A program made the translations under genes and the position numbers. A stretch of 64,000 nucleotides of DNA from Punctularia strigosozonata HHB-11173 SS5 (Eukaryota > Basidiomycota > Agaricomycetes > Corticiales > Punctulariaceae), in contig NW_006767442.1 of the NCBI RefSeq assembly GCF_000264995.1, positions 772,852 through 836,851 of the forward strand, written 5' to 3'. Under the pieces are notes generated by a model that saw only the letters and a list, made by a program, of their open reading frames with translations, ran no database searches and had not been told where the DNA came from. Of the stretch, positions 10,788 to 24,123 are shown in pieces (position 1 is the first letter of the stretch; each line of letters begins with the position of its first letter).

Positions 10788-13700
10788 ATGGAAGATGATA
10801 CATATCACTGGTCGCGGGAGCGAGTGCTCGGCGATTGGCCGCGAGCCATGCAATATGGACTGGTGACGTTGAGAGCAAGCTCGACAAAAGCTCGACTGCA
10901 GTTCCTGCGTGAAGATCTCCTCCCGTTGGCCAAAACTCCCGGTACGTACCACACAAATAGATTTGTGATGTCCATCTTCATCGAGGATATGCGCAGACCT
11001 CTCGTTATCACAGACTCTCGACGTATTCAAGCTCTTGACTCAAACATATCCTCGCTATGTGGATTCCCAGTCGCGCGACGCCGTCGAAGCTGTCGGGATG
11101 GAACTTGTTCGTCGTGACGAAGCGCGCGGTGTCTCCTCCGATCCAAGCGAAACGAAGTTCGGCGTCACAGAGCAGATAGTCGGCTGGTTATCGAACGAAG
11201 TCTCGCGCGTGATAAAACGCGGTAGTTCTTACGCCGCCACCGACCGCTTCGTTCTCCTATCATGGACATGCGGGGTGTATACTGTTTGCCTGCAGACAAA
11301 TCCGGATTTTCCTTCTGTTTCTTCCCAGCCTTGGAACGCATTACTGGGGGTCCTGGCGATCTTGATTGAGTCCATCCTAGATCCCACAGGTTCTACGAAG
11401 CCTTCCATCCGCCAGTCGTCTCTCACCCGTACTAGAAGAGCCTTCCGATCGTCACCCAAGAGTCTTCCGTTGACAATGTCGACGCTTGTAACGTTATCCA
11501 AGTCGTTGCCATCGCCCTTGATAACATTCCCAGTCCTTGGCATCGCGGTCGACGTGTCAATACGGCTAAAGGACACCAAGCAAGCACAACTCGCGCGTGT
11601 TTCTCCGGAGCTGAAGACTCGGATTCTGGACCTATTCGTATCGAACGTGATCATGTCCAAGACTCCTGTCCCTGCACACGTCTCAGAGGCCCTCCACGAT
11701 TTTATACAATCATATATCACCGAAGATGATATCGCCGGGGTCGTTTTGCCCACAGCGGAAAAGGCGCTTCTTCGCGCCCCAGAGAACTCCTTGAGCGTCA
11801 TTACGGACTTCTTCGCAGCGTACCCTCAATCACTGTCTACCGAACATTTCCGTCGCCTTTTGGTGCCTGCACTCAATTCAGCTAAGTCTAGCAACGCCTC
11901 CGTCCGCAAAGGTGCTTTGTGCCTGTTCAAGGTCCTCGCCACGAAATGTCCCGACGAAAAAACGCTGCAGTCCGCTGCGGATGAAGTCCTCAGCTTACCC
12001 AAATCCGGCAAGACCACGGGACCGGATCATCGCATCACTCTCTTCTCGATGCTACAGTATATCCCAACCTCTGGCACCGCTTCGCCGTCCATTCTTCATA
12101 CCGCCCTTCCGCTACTCGCGAAGGAATCGCATGACGCCGCTACAACGGCTTTGGCCACGTCCCTATCTTCACATCTCAACCATGCCGTGCGCTTCGAGCT
12201 CTCTCTCGATACTGGGTCTATCTCCCTTCTAGCGAAGGAAATGTCCAGCGCAAAACCTACGATTCGCCGTGCCTTCTGCACCCTTGTCGGCGGAGCTCTC
12301 TGGGAAGTTCCGCAGGTCAACGGCGACGTCGCGAAAGCCGTGCTACCAGCACTCGAGGGGAATCTGAAGACCGCTGCGGTGCCAGGTTCGGCGGCGCCCA
12401 TGGAAGGATATGTTGCAATCGCCCTGATTCTAGGCCCGTATGCGCGATCCGGAATGTATGGTATGGTGGCTAGTCGCTCCCCGCCCCTCTTCTATTTGTC
12501 TTTGATATATCTGATCAATGCATCTTTGCTCTGTTTCATTGGGTCGATATCATGCAGACGATGCGATATCCAAGAACGTCGTCATACAGTCCCTCGCGAA
12601 TCCGTCCACTAAGCCGGCCTTCTTGATCAATGAGAAAGTCTACATGAAGCTCGAAGGCTCTGAAGATGAGATCTGGCTGCTGCGCGCTGCTAACGCTGCC
12701 ACGTCCTACTTGCGTGGTCCTTTGAGCAAGAGTGAACTGTTGAGGTTCGTCATTGATTTACCTCGCGAGTCAAGCCGATTCTCAGATTGTTTTACTCATG
12801 ATAAGCTGTCCTTCAGGTCACAACTTGGACAAGTACTCGTACATCTTGCTGTCGAGAGTAAGGCGGCCGACGTGCGTCGGGCAACTCTGCAAGCCGTGGA
12901 GTCTCTTGCGCAAACCCTGCCAGAAGTAGTTGGTCTCGTTGTTGTTGACTCTTTAACCGCCTTCTTGTCGAAGGAGAAGACGACTGTCGCGAAGACGAAT
13001 GGTCCTGACGACGATACGGAACTAACCCACAACGCCAACGATCGCAGTCGGCTCGCAGCGTTCGTGCTCGCGGCGGTTACACCTGGGGAGGACACCGACC
13101 TTGCCGTACGTGAGGTGATTGCAGCCAACCTACTTATCGTTGGACATCACCCTATGACTTGTTGGTGGCATGTCTTTTCCGCATTGTTCGATTGCTAAAC
13201 CATGTCTCAGGTGCGCCCGGCCGGCAAGTGTGGATTGAGTTATGTCAAAAAGGACGCATTGACCCCAGAGAGCTGGTACGCAACAGCCTGGACCATCTGC
13301 TAAAGCTCGTCCTCGGCGCCTCGAACGTGCGGTTTCTCCACTTCCTAAATGATTTTTTCGCTAAGCTCTATCTATAGTCCGCTCTCTCCGGATTTGCCGA
13401 TGCTAGCTACCGTGCAGTCGCCACGTTGACTTTCGTGGCCCCGGAGGATGTCCTGCCGCGCATGGTAGAACAATTGCGTGCGGACGTCGACGGCAGGGCG
13501 ATTAATTCACTCACGGAAACGGACCTGGGTATATGGCGTACTTCACCCGGTACCACTTACGTGGATGGTGCGTGTTTCCGTCCTGTGCCTCCTTCGAACA
13601 TGCGTCGACTCCTTCTCTAGTCTTGACGAATAAGAATGGCGATGTCGTCGAGAAAAAAGGCAAGGATAGAGACATCGCGAAATGGGAGGCTGAAGTCAGG

Positions 13701-16700
13701 AAATCGGTAGCCAACAAGAAGGCACCTGGAGCCACCCCAATATTGACGAAGCAACAACAAGCGTTGGTCAAAGCTCAGCTGGACAAGGAAGCTGAAATAA
13801 GGCAAAAGGTCGAGGGACTCAAGACAAATCTTGAACGAGGGCTGCGCATTATCAGCAGCCTCGTATTTGCGAGAGTGGAGGAGATCAAAGCATATGTCAC
13901 CCCGATATCTTCCATTCTGCTCGAAAACGCATTCGACATTGGTCCCACTGTAGTCGGCAGCAAGGTCTTTGATACCTACTTGGTGGGTATCTGCTGCACC
14001 ATCGAATAATCTACTAACGTACTACACAGGAACTAGCACAATGCTGCTCACACCGTCTTGACTCGGTTTCTCGCTGGATCGGCGTTGCTACGCTGCGTCT
14101 TCATGAAGTGAAGGGGGTCCCTGAGGACTACCAGATTGAACCCCTTAGCAGTGAGTGTTGATCTCCCAGTATTTGAGCTGGGCACCGACGTTATGTATAG
14201 GTCTTGTGTTACGCGTTCTGTATCGATTTCACTCTTTGTCGTCGCAAACGTCCTTTGATGCCGCAACATTTTGCTACATGGCACCACTCTTGAGCCAGGT
14301 CATGATGAAGGGTGGCATTGCTGTGAACGAAGATGATGACCCCTTGGAACAGATCGTCCTTTGTTTGGATATTATCAGGTACCACTGCGCAGATCGTACG
14401 TGACTTCTACAGCAGAGTCTTGACAGAATGCTGAACACCATTATTCCAGTCGCCGATATCACATTCCCAAGATACGAGGTCATGCGCGCTCTCATACATG
14501 TTATCCAGCAACAACCACGACTTGGGAAAGATGCATCATCAGTCCTAGTCGACGTTGGGCAGGCTATACATGGAACAGCAGTAGCTTATGAGACCAATCT
14601 GCTCCTCGCCACCACCTTGGCTCAAGAGGCTTACCTCAGACACTCCGCCTTGCTGACTCTCCAGGTGATATTCCAATTGTATAAGCCCTGACGCCGTGAC
14701 ATTGACCCAGTCCAAAGCCGTTCGATCTCACGGATCTGGAATGGTCCCCTGAACTATGGGTTGCAGTTCACGATGAAGATGAGCAGAATGCGCGCTTGGC
14801 GCAGCACCTTTGGGAAGATAACGGCCTCGACGTACCGGAGACATTCCTTCCTCCATTATTGAACTATCTCGGTAAGTTATCCATTACTGCCAAAAGCCTC
14901 ATCCACTCATGATGAAGCAGATCATGAACATGAATCTGTCCGTTCCAGCGCTGCGCGTGGATTGTCGGAAGCCGTGGAACAATGGCCACAGACGGTTGGC
15001 GAGGTTGTGATTGCTCTTGAACAATTTTATCGCGAAAAGGTACGTCTTCCAAGATTTCACTTATCTTCGTCTAGCTCACAACCGTCATATCAGGCGAGAA
15101 TCCTGGCTCCTGAATTTGATGAATACGTACGTCTGATCTATCTGCTTGCCTTGCAACAGCCGAAGGGCTCATACCATACAGGGAATGATCATCGAGGCCA
15201 GTGTCGGACGTGTTGACCCCTGGCCGACTCGGGCGGCTATCTCTCGCGCTCTCGAATTGCTGGCTCCGCTGATCCCATCGGAAAGCGTCCTTCCATTGTT
15301 CAAGTTCTTTATCAAGGATGAAGCTCTGGGAGATAGGCACGAAGTTGTGCGCAAGGGCATGCTGAATGCTGCTATAGCCACCATCGATGCGCATGGTGCC
15401 ACTCAGAGTGCCGCCCTTCTCTCCATATTCGAGGATGAACTGGCTGCCGGTGCCGCGTCGTCAACCGAAACGTCCGACTTCATCAAGGAGGCCGTGGTGG
15501 TTTTACTCGGCAGAACAGCAACTCATCTAGAGCCAAGCGATGCCCGGATACCCAAAATCGTCAACCGTCTGGTGGAAGCCCTGAAGACCCCCTCCGAGCA
15601 AGTACAAATCGCGGTGGCCGACTGCCTCGCGCCGTTGGTGAAGATCATGGATTCTCCAGTTGGACCGTTAGTCGATAAGCTACTAGACGAGCTTTTCAAC
15701 GCTTCCAAATACGCCGCAAGACGAGGGGCTGCTTACGGTTTGGCGGGAGTGGTGAGGGGCTATGGCGTTACAAGTTTCAAGGAATTCGATTTGTTCAAGC
15801 GTCTCAGCGCCGGCGCCGAGGATAAAAAGAGGTATGAATCACGGCAAGGCGCGTTATTCGCGTTCGAGACCATGTCCAGCACGCTGGGGCGGTTATTCGA
15901 GCCATACATCATCCATATTCTCCCAGTGCTTCTTGCGTCTTTCGGCGATTCCACCGCGGACGTTCGTGAGGCTGCTCAAGACACGGCCCGAATCATCATG
16001 GCGAATATGTCCGGTTACGGAGTCAAGTTGATTTTACCGTCGCTTCTAGAGGGTTTGGAAGAAAAGCAATGGCGCACGAAGAAGGGCTCTATCGAACTTC
16101 TGGGCATGATGGCATACTGTGCACCTCGTCAACTGTCGCAGTCGCTTCCCATCGTCATTCCTCAACTCACGGACGTTCTCACCGACTCGCACGCACAAGT
16201 GCGTGCAGCGGCGAACCAGAGTCTGAAACAATTCGGAGAAGTCATCAGCAACCCAGAGATACAAAAACTCGCTCCCACGCTCCTCAAAGCACTGGTCGAT
16301 CCAGCGCGAACTCCAAATGCATTGAATTCCTTGCTAAAGACGTCGTTCATGCATTATATCGACCAATCATCCTTAGCCTTGGTGCGGCCTTGTTCTACTT
16401 ACATTCGTCGCATAGCTAAGTTGGCGGATAGATCATACCGATCATCGAACGAGGTTTGAAAGAACGTGGTGCGGAAACGAAGCGAAGGGCGGCGAGGATT
16501 GTAGGCAATCTAGCCTCTTTGACAGATTCCAAGGATTATGTCCCATATCTTCCAGAGCTACTGCCCATGGTCCATGCCGTTCTCATCGACCCTGTTCCGG
16601 AGGCGCGTGCGACAGCGGCAAAGGCACTTGGTGCTTTAGTCGAAAGGCTGGGAGAACAGAACTTCCCTGATCTCGTACCAAGCCTCATCAGAACTCTGAA

Positions 16701-19653
16701 GGGCGATTCGTCAGGCGTTGACCGACAAGGTGCTGCTCAGGGATTGAGTGAAGTCCTATCCGGCCTGGGAATGGAACGCATGGAAGGCCTACTGCCCGAC
16801 ATCATCGCGAACGCACAATCTCCACGGAGCACAGTGCGAGAAGGGTTCATGTCGCTCTTGGTCTACTTACCGGCCACGTTCGGGACACGCTTCCAGCCAC
16901 ATCTACCAAAGATCATTACACCCATACTCAGTGGTCTCTCGGACATCGAAGAATACGTCCGCGAAGCCGCTATGCGGGCAGGAAGAATGGTCATTACCAA
17001 TTATTCGAACAAGGCAATTGACCTTCTCCTACCGGAACTGGAACGGGGGATATTCGATCCTGGCTGGCGTATACGGGTCTGTTCATGGTGCTGTCTCGTG
17101 AAGCCCTGCATTGATCTATTTCTTCCTAGCAATCGTCAATCACTCTGGTTGGAGAGTTGCTTTTCAAAGTTTCCGGAATCAGTGGAAAAGCGGAAATCGA
17201 GGAAGATGAAGAGGAGCCTACCGATGCAGTTGTTGCAGAATCCTCTCGTAAGGCACTGGTGGAGGTGCTGGGCCGAGAACGTCGGGATCGTATCCTGTCA
17301 GCTCTCTATCTTGCCCGTCAGGATGCTGTCAGTGTCGTGAGGCAGTCCTCGATACACATCTGGAAGGCACTGGTGCACAACACGCCACGTACCGGTCAGT
17401 CGTTTAAGCTCGATATGTTCCTCCCTCCTAATGAGCTATTGCAGTTCGTGAAATACTGCCCGAACTGGTGGATCAAATCATTACGCTTCTTTCCAGCTCT
17501 GAGTACGAGCAAGAGGAGGTAAGTTGCTATCATTGATCTGTACTGATCCGTCGTTAATGTTCACTACAGACGGCTTCTCGTACAATTGGAGAGCTATGTC
17601 GCAAGTCCGGAGACCGAGTATTATCTGAAATCATTGGCCTCCTGCGGACGAGATCGACTTCGTCTGACGCGCGCATAAGAGAAGGCGTATGCTTAGCGCT
17701 CAGCGAACTCATGTGAGTTGCAACCTTCTCGAACCTCCTGTGTATGTATTGAAGTGGGCTTTCAGGGTCAATACCACCGACACTCAGCGTGAAGGCCGCG
17801 AAGACGAGATCATTCTCATGGTTCGGACATCCTTAGTAGACGATGAAGCGAATGTCCGTTCCGCGGCTGCACGGGCCTTCGACATACTGCAGGAACACCT
17901 CGGTACCCGTGCCATCGACCAGACGATTCCGACATTATTGGAAGCGCTTCGTCAACCTGGTGCGAGCTCCGGCACGGCTTTACATGCACTCAAAGAAGTC
18001 ATGAGCGTGAGTCTGTTCACCATTGTCTTCTAAGCGCAATTGCCGACTATATTCTAGGTTCGGGCCTCTACGGTCTTCCCCGTGCTCATTCCTACACTGA
18101 CGGCAAGCCCTATGACCCTCTTCAATGCCCGTGCTCTAGCAACTTTGGTCACTGTCGCTGGCAACGCGCTTAGCAGACGGCTTACCGTCGTCTTGACTGC
18201 GCTCGTGAAGGAACTGGAGAGCAAGCCAAGCGAAGAATTGCAGGAGGCAATCCAGGAAGCTGTGGAAGCTCTTTTGCGATCAATCGCCGATGAGGAAGGC
18301 CTCAATACGCTAATGCTCATGCTCCTCGGATGGTAACGGGCATTCACAATTTGTCTAGTATGCAAGCTGATTAGTCGTTCTAGGGCAAAGCACGAGGCGC
18401 CACAGCGGCGTGTCAGTGCTTGCAACCTCTTTGCTACCTTCTGCGAAGTTACGGAGCTGGACACCTCACTGTACAGAATTGACTGGATACGCCAACTCGT
18501 AACCCTGCTTGACGACGACTCCGTCCCTGTGCACACCGCCGCCTGGAGTGCCTTCGACGCCTTCGTCAAGTCAACGCCGAAAGACGAATTGGAGCCGCTT
18601 GTCGTTCCTCTGCGCCGAACAATTGAAAGCACTGGCGGTCCGGGCCGCTATGTCCCTGGCTTCAGCTTGCCGAAGGGCGTTGGCCCTATGGTTCCCATCA
18701 TCATCGCCGGTCTTACCACCGGCAGCAACGAACAAAGAGAGCAGGCGGCGTATGCCATCGGCGATCTCGTTGAACGGACGGAAGAAGCAGCCATCAAGCC
18801 ATTCGTCGTGCCGTTCACTGGCCCTCTCATTCGTGTTGCTACCCAAGCGACGACTTATCCTCCTGGGGTGAAAGTCGCTATTTTAAGCGCGCTCGGTACG
18901 ATGTTGGAGAGGATACCGACTTTTGTCAAGCCGTTCTTCCCGCAACTGCAACGTACGTTCGTCAAGGGCGCGAGCGATCCTTCGAGTTTGGCAGTCCGGA
19001 ATAAGGCTGCTGAATCTCTTGGTTCCTTGATGAAGAGTCAGCCGCGAGTGGACCCTGTTATCACCGAGTTGGTCACAGGCGCTCGATCGAACGACGAGGA
19101 GATTGCAGGAAGCCTGGTGCTAGCATTGGCTCGTGTCGTCCGGAGTGCTGATGCAAACATCGGCGAGAGCGCTCGTCAAGCATGTGTAGACCTCGTCTCA
19201 GACGCGTTCAGAGAGGCTCATCACGGCGAGTGCCCTTTCTCTTCTGCACAGGGCTACAGCTTAATTGTCTTCAGATCACTATATTCGCTCGACTGCTGCA
19301 CTGTTTGCCGCACTCGCTGAACGACCTGCTGCCGTCGAAGGCGTTATCCGGTATGTTCGAGCAAGCTGTGCGTGATTGAACGGTTCTGAGAACATCTCCT
19401 CAGATCGCAACTCGTCTCCGGGACCCCGCCATCCGCGCTCTCTTCGCAATGCATCCTCGCGGCGATCACGGATGAGACAGAAGAAGGTCCGAAGGAACCT
19501 AATGTCTTCCAACGACTTTCCGTTCTTCGGAGTGTCGCACAAAAAGTTCAAGAAAGCGCCGGGTCCGACAAACCCTCGACCTCCAGACCCGCGAGAGAAG
19601 CAAGGGACTCGTTGAAATCTATGCACGATGACGACTTGCAGGGGTTCTTCTGA
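10788..19653 (+). CDS. GCN1: GCN1, activator of the eIF2-alpha kinase GCN2
   Basis: Gcn1 binds ribosomes and collided disomes in the cytosol and hands uncharged-tRNA signals to Gcn2. I assemble 23 exons: 10788-10941, 10997-12460, 12558-12744, 12817-13160, 13211-13326, 13378-13567, 13621-13982, 14030-14150, 14201-14395, 14450-14664, 14718-14871, 14921-15039, 15094-15126, 15182-16381, 16432-17076, 17130-17394, 17445-17518, 17570-17712, 17766-18006, 18058-18332, 18384-19225, 19275-19350 and 19404-19653. They total 2554 aa, close to the family's roughly 2600. HEAT-type helical repeats run throughout. The eEF3-like centre has FGMIIEASVGRVDPWP-type text (reading here YGMIIEAS..DPWPTRAA), IIPIIERGLKERGAETKRRA and FDPGWRIRQSS. 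The far C-terminus covers the RWD-binding part. The intron after 19225 uses a GC donor. Start: ATG at 10788, followed by the conserved RASSTKARLQFLREDLLP. Confidence 0.97.
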
Positions 19654-20032
19654 CGTGGATCGACATGAAGAGAAAATATCTGAATGCGTGATATGTAGCA
19701 CTCTGAAGTTCGAGATACACTGCCAACAATTCAATCAATGCCAGCTCCGCCGTGCTTGCATGCATCCGTTGCATCGATTGTGTGCGCCCCAACCACAAAT
19801 ATAATAAAGTGGTAGTATGTAGGTACATGTTTACGTTGAATTTGCGTTGACGGTTGGTACGAGCCTCGCCATCACGCACGCGGGCCCGACTTGACCGGGT
19901 CAACCACTCGGGTTGCGTTACCCTCTGCCCTGTTAGCGTGTCTTCTTGTCTGGCGCAGCCTGGGATCTGCTATAACAGACGGGATTATTCACAATCTTAT
20001 TGGGGGCCATGCCCCGCCTCTAAGCTATCATT
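19654..20032. other. Intergenic region between GCN1 and F-box gene
   Basis: Holds the GCN1 3' UTR and the F-box promoter. An inverted CCAAT (ATTGG) lies about 33 bp before the F-box ATG. No gene seen. Confidence 0.5.
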
Positions 20033-21175
20033 ATGGAAACGCTACCCGTCGAACTTCTCCACCGAATCTTCGCATTGTGCTGCATTGACGGCGGCAGCAC
20101 CTCGCGCTCCCTTTCACTGGTGTCCCGGTACATTTCAGCAGCCTCCGAGTCGTATCGCTTACACAGTGTCTCCCTCGAGGGACCCGCCCGCATCGTCGCC
20201 TTCGCGGCGCATGTCCAAGCACTGCCGCTCTCCGCAAGGCGCGCCCAACACCTCCTTGTCGTGGAAAGAGACAGTACGGCGGCGGACTGGCGCTCCAAAT
20301 GGGCGGCATTTTTCGGCGACATGACCTCCGCCCCGAAGATCAACGTGTACGGCCTCGGCCGGGGGCTCAAGAATGGAGACGATGCCACACCGACTCGGGG
20401 GCAGGGTCGCGGCTTGGTGGATGATGCGCTCCCGACATCGAGGCGCACCAAGTACAAGGGACCTATCAGCTATGTCAATGCGGAAGACCAGGCGAAGTTC
20501 GCGGCGCTCGTCAGCGAGCACACCACCGAACGCAGCACCATCCAGCGCGCGGTCGCAGACATCCTCCGCGCGCTTTCCCATTCGCTCGAGAACGTCACGC
20601 TCTACACGTCGTCGACGTCCCTGCCCGCCTGCGAGTTCCCGATGCTGAAGCATCTCGCGATCCGTTACCTGCGGGCAGACCACGACGCATCGTCCACGGC
20701 TGGTACGACGAGCTCGCGCACCTCCCTGCCGTCGCTCAAGCACCTCCACATCATGCGATACACCCGTGCATCCATGTCCCTTGAGTCGATTGCGGACATT
20801 GCGCCGCGACTCGCCCGTCTCCGGCTCTCTTCCGTCGGCCCAGATCCCACGCTACCGCAGCGCATCTCGCTCGCCTTGGGCGTCACCTTCGCTGACCCCA
20901 CTGGAGCGGATACGACCTCGACAGAGCAGCCGGCGCCGTTAAGCGACATTGACGTTATCATGATCCAGATCCTCGACGATGGCGAGCTCGACCCGCGAGA
21001 CAGCGCACGCGCAGCGCTCGATTTGACGGTCGGAGGTCTGCACCGACTGATATCGTCCGACGCACGGGCGAGGGTCCTTATGCTTGGTCCGCCTACAAAT
21101 TACACCCACGAACACGCTATTCAGCACTGGCAGGATCTGCTTAACGGGGGTGACGGATGCTGGGCGATGCCTTAG
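20033..21175 (+). CDS. F-box protein
   Basis: Single-exon gene of 380 aa. It opens with METLPVELLHRIFALCC, a good F-box helix 1 (Leu-Pro, then Ile-Phe), followed by SLVSRYISAASE, the second F-box block. F-box proteins link substrates to Skp1-cullin ubiquitin ligases. The rest has leucine-rich stretches (ENVTLYTSSTSLPACEFP, LKHLHIMRYTRAS) as in mushroom F-box/LRR-like proteins, a family greatly expanded in agaricomycetes. The substrate cannot be guessed. Start: first ATG, directly at the F-box. Confidence 0.75.
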   Translation: METLPVELLHRIFALCCIDGGSTSRSLSLVSRYISAASESYRLHSVSLEGPARIVAFAAHVQALPLSARRAQHLLVVERDSTAADWRSKWAAFFGDMTSAPKINVYGLGRGLKNGDDATPTRGQGRGLVDDALPTSRRTKYKGPISYVNAEDQAKFAALVSEHTTERSTIQRAVADILRALSHSLENVTLYTSSTSLPACEFPMLKHLAIRYLRADHDASSTAGTTSSRTSLPSLKHLHIMRYTRASMSLESIADIAPRLARLRLSSVGPDPTLPQRISLALGVTFADPTGADTTSTEQPAPLSDIDVIMIQILDDGELDPRDSARAALDLTVGGLHRLISSDARARVLMLGPPTNYTHEHAIQHWQDLLNGGDGCWAMP

Positions 21176-21782
21176 CATTAGCGTTGGAATTACTAGCGGA
21201 TATCCAGCTACGCGGTTGAGCGGACAGTTGATTTTGATCTTCCCTATGTACATATCCCTCGGACGCAGTGTTTCTTGACCATCGAGGCACAAGGACGTTT
21301 GGAAACCCCGAGATTTGAGTGAGTTTCTTCCCGCGGCGGGAGAATGTGTCTTCGCATGCGTGAGGGTACTGTAGTTGGACGACCTTAGTTCGTCCCTGTA
21401 CTGACCCTACCTGCGTGTCCGCCGCCAAAATCCGGGGCTTGAACTGACCGTGAGCATTATATCTCTTACTGTGAGAATATAGAAAACTGATTGCAGTCAG
21501 TTTGCGAACTTCCCACGGACCTGAGGTCGTAAAATTACTGTATTCTGAACCCCGTTTGCTTGGCGCCGAAAACTATCGCAAGACAAGGCGGCGTGCTCTA
21601 CATCTATGGTTTGGCACCTTCCGTTTGTAATAGAAAACTCAAATAATCGCAGCATGGCTAGCAGTCAGACTGGACTTCCTTTAAATGGCGTATTCAGGAT
21701 CATGCTACACATGACTATGCACACTGGGATATATTTTTCCGGCTGGCTAAGCGGCGCCTCGATACGTGAATTGGGCCGGAGC
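21176..21782. other. Convergent intergenic region
   Basis: Between the F-box stop and the arabinofuranosidase stop. I see no supported gene, RNA or repeat. Confidence 0.5.
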
Positions 21783-23388
21783 TCATGCGAAGCCGGCGCT
21801 GACGACGAAGCTCACGTCGTCGTTGTACGATGTGGTGGCATCCCAAGTTTCGAAGCCGGCTTCGCTCGCAATGTAGCCAACGTCGTTGAAGTGGCGGATG
21901 AAGCGAGCGGGGTAGCTCCACGACTGGAACGAGTTGCCCTGGCCGTTGAGGCCGGCGTGCGGGCAGAAGGTGGCGTCTTCGGAGAAGAGCTTGGAGCCGT
22001 CGTTGGCGTTGAGCATAAGCTGGAAGTTGGAGTGCCGGATGAAGCTCCCGGGGGTGTCCCTGGACTCGAAGGAGAAGCAGGCGCTGTTGCCGAGCCCGGT
22101 GCGGACGGACCAGCTGGCCTGCTGCTTGAGCGCGGTGCTGCTGGACGACGTGACCACCTGGGTGTTCACGTTGGCGCCGGTGTGCGCGAGGAAACGCGTG
22201 TCGAATCCGGGCGTGGTGACGCGGATGGAGATGGAGGAGCCGACGGTGAGCGCCGGGCCGCTCGTCAACGACGTGGTGGCGTATTTGGCGGCGACGATGT
22301 TGGCCTGCACCGCGTTCTCGGTGGCGTCGGACGGGAAGCCGGAGGTCATGACGCCCTCGTAGAAGGTGCCCTGCGCGCCGACGCTGTTGTCGCCGCCGAT
22401 GCCGAGGATGATGGCGCCCTCCTTGCTCATCGGGTTGTAGCCCGACACGCTCGGCCGCACGCCGTTGTAGAACGTCGTCAGCGAGCCGGACGCGGCGTTG
22501 CCGCCACGGATCGCCCAATTATTGGGCTGCCCCTTGATGACCGCGGTCACGAAGCGGGAGGAGATGGACTGGTCGGCGCTGTTCAACTTCTGGTTCTCGC
22601 CGGAGAACAGACCGTTCTCGAGGTCGGCCATGATCCAAGGGCCGCTGCCGGAGCCAGTGCCCCAGGTCGTGGAGTCGCCGAAGTAGATGGCCTCCATGTG
22701 ACCGTTGCCCGTGTCGCGGCTGCTGACCTCGGCGTTGCCGTAGTCGAAGCAGCAGGCGCCGTTGAAGTGCGTCCCATCGAGGACGGCGTACATGCCCTCC
22801 GCCGCGTCGACCGTCGCCGTGCCCGAGGCTGCGTTGTTGCGGTAGCCGGTGCCGGGCGAGATGAATACGCCGTACGCCTTCTGGCCGTTCAGCGTGACGG
22901 GCGCGCCGGTGGCGCTGGCCAGGCTGTCGAGGCCACCGGACTCGGGGCCGCTGAAGCCGCCGGGCGGGGCCTGGGTGAGGTGATTGCCGCGGCCGGACTG
23001 GTCGAAGATGGTGGTGATGACGCAGGTCGTGCTAGCGCAGAAGGAGTCCTGTGCGGCGGCATTGGCGACGCCGCCAGCGGAGAGCGGCGCGATATTGAGC
23101 GTGGCGCCGTCCGAGTTGCGCTTGACCTGGTGGGGATGTCGTTCGGTCGATCATGGTATGGAACGAAGCGGAGCGTGGGCGGCTGACCTGGTAGAGCGAG
23201 CCGGAAAAGGCGCCGAACAGTGCGCGGGTGGTGCTGTGCGCGGCGACGCAGGGCGTACCGCCGGAGGCGTAGAGGTCGCACGGGCCGGTGACGGCGGCGG
23301 CAAGGCTCGCAGTGGAGACGAGGGAGGCCGCGGCGCAAAGGCCGAGAGCAAGGACGCAGGCGCGTTCGAGGATGGCTCGTGAATGCAT
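21783..23388 (-). CDS. abfB: GH54 alpha-L-arabinofuranosidase with arabinose-binding domain
   Basis: Secreted enzyme that removes arabinofuranosyl side groups from arabinoxylan, arabinan and pectin. Two exons (23388-23188 and 23126-21783) give 514 aa. Residues 1 to about 33 form a signal peptide (LALGLCAAASLVSTAS). The mature start GPCDLYASGGTPCVAAHSTT is typical of GH54. Glu237 in MADLENGLFSG and Asp313 in GIGGDNS match the nucleophile and acid/base of the Aspergillus enzyme, and their spacing of 76 residues equals that of E221 and D297 there. The C-terminal third is the CBM42 arabinose-binding beta-trefoil (repeats such as FDTRFLAHTG and RHSNFQLML). Start: the ATG that puts the signal peptide at the N-terminus. 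Points to a plant-biomass-degrading lifestyle. Confidence 0.97.
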
Positions 23389-24052
23389 GTCCAATCACTC
23401 CCCGTTGTGCTACCGATGGAGGTGCCGACATACCTACCTCGCCACCACCCTTATGTACGACACGAACAAGCCGTGGTTCGCGCTTCGGGCAGAGCTCGGA
23501 TGGTGAGCAACGCCCACGGCGGTCATGAGCTCGCGAGCAGAACCAGGAACTTGAAATCGACGTGTGAGACGTGTTCCTTGGTCGGTGCATACCCGGATCC
23601 ACGGCGGGCCGGCGGTTGGATGGATGTAGGGCTCATGAACCTCCTCCGTACTTTGCAGGAAGAGAGTCGTTGTCGTGTGTGGGGCATGGAACTGGCATGG
23701 ATGGTCATGACGCCCAGTGCTGCATGCGCTTTCCCGTCACATGTCGTCCCTCTGACCTATGTATGTGCTTCGTCCTACTAGTAGCTGCTTCGCCAACTCC
23801 GCAAGCTGATTGCGCGAAGCGGCCATGGTCTGATCCATGCGCACGTACAGATCCATACGAGTGATTGTATGAGAGGAATTCGGTACATCTCGAAGTCGAG
23901 TATTGCTATGCCTACACTGTTCAGCGCTCAACTTGCAAATGCGATCCAATAATTTCCAGGTCTCACTTCGAGAGGCTCATGAATGCATGAGCGAGGCTGA
24001 GGAATCATGCCGACCCCTTCAGCTGCGCTAGCCTTTGAAAAGAAACAAAACC
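23389..24052. other. Intergenic region
   Basis: Promoter side of the arabinofuranosidase and 3' side of the tRNA. Short frames only; none is supported. A T-rich tract lies just past the tRNA 3' end on its strand (GTTTTGTTTCTTTTC at about 24036-24050), fitting a Pol III terminator. Confidence 0.45.
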
Positions 24053-24123
24053 TACACCGGACGGGAGTCGAACCCGTGCCGCTTGCTTGGAAGGCAAGCA
24101 TGATACCGTTTCACCACCGGTGT
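24053..24123 (-). tRNA. tRNA-Gly (anticodon UCC)
   Basis: A full 71-nt cloverleaf reads on the minus strand: acceptor ACACCGG pairs with CCGGTGT, D arm GTGA..TCAT, anticodon stem CTTGC/GCAAG around the loop CTTCCAA (anticodon TCC), T arm ACGGG-TTCGACT-CCCGT, discriminator A. There is no intron. The internal Pol III A and B boxes are present. Reads GGA codons. Confidence 0.95.

Noticed and set aside
21606-23186. Plus-strand open frame of 526 codons
   Set aside because: It lies antisense to the GH54 gene, is Gly/Ala/Arg/Val/Glu-biased as expected from the reverse frame of GC-rich coding sequence, and has no domain.
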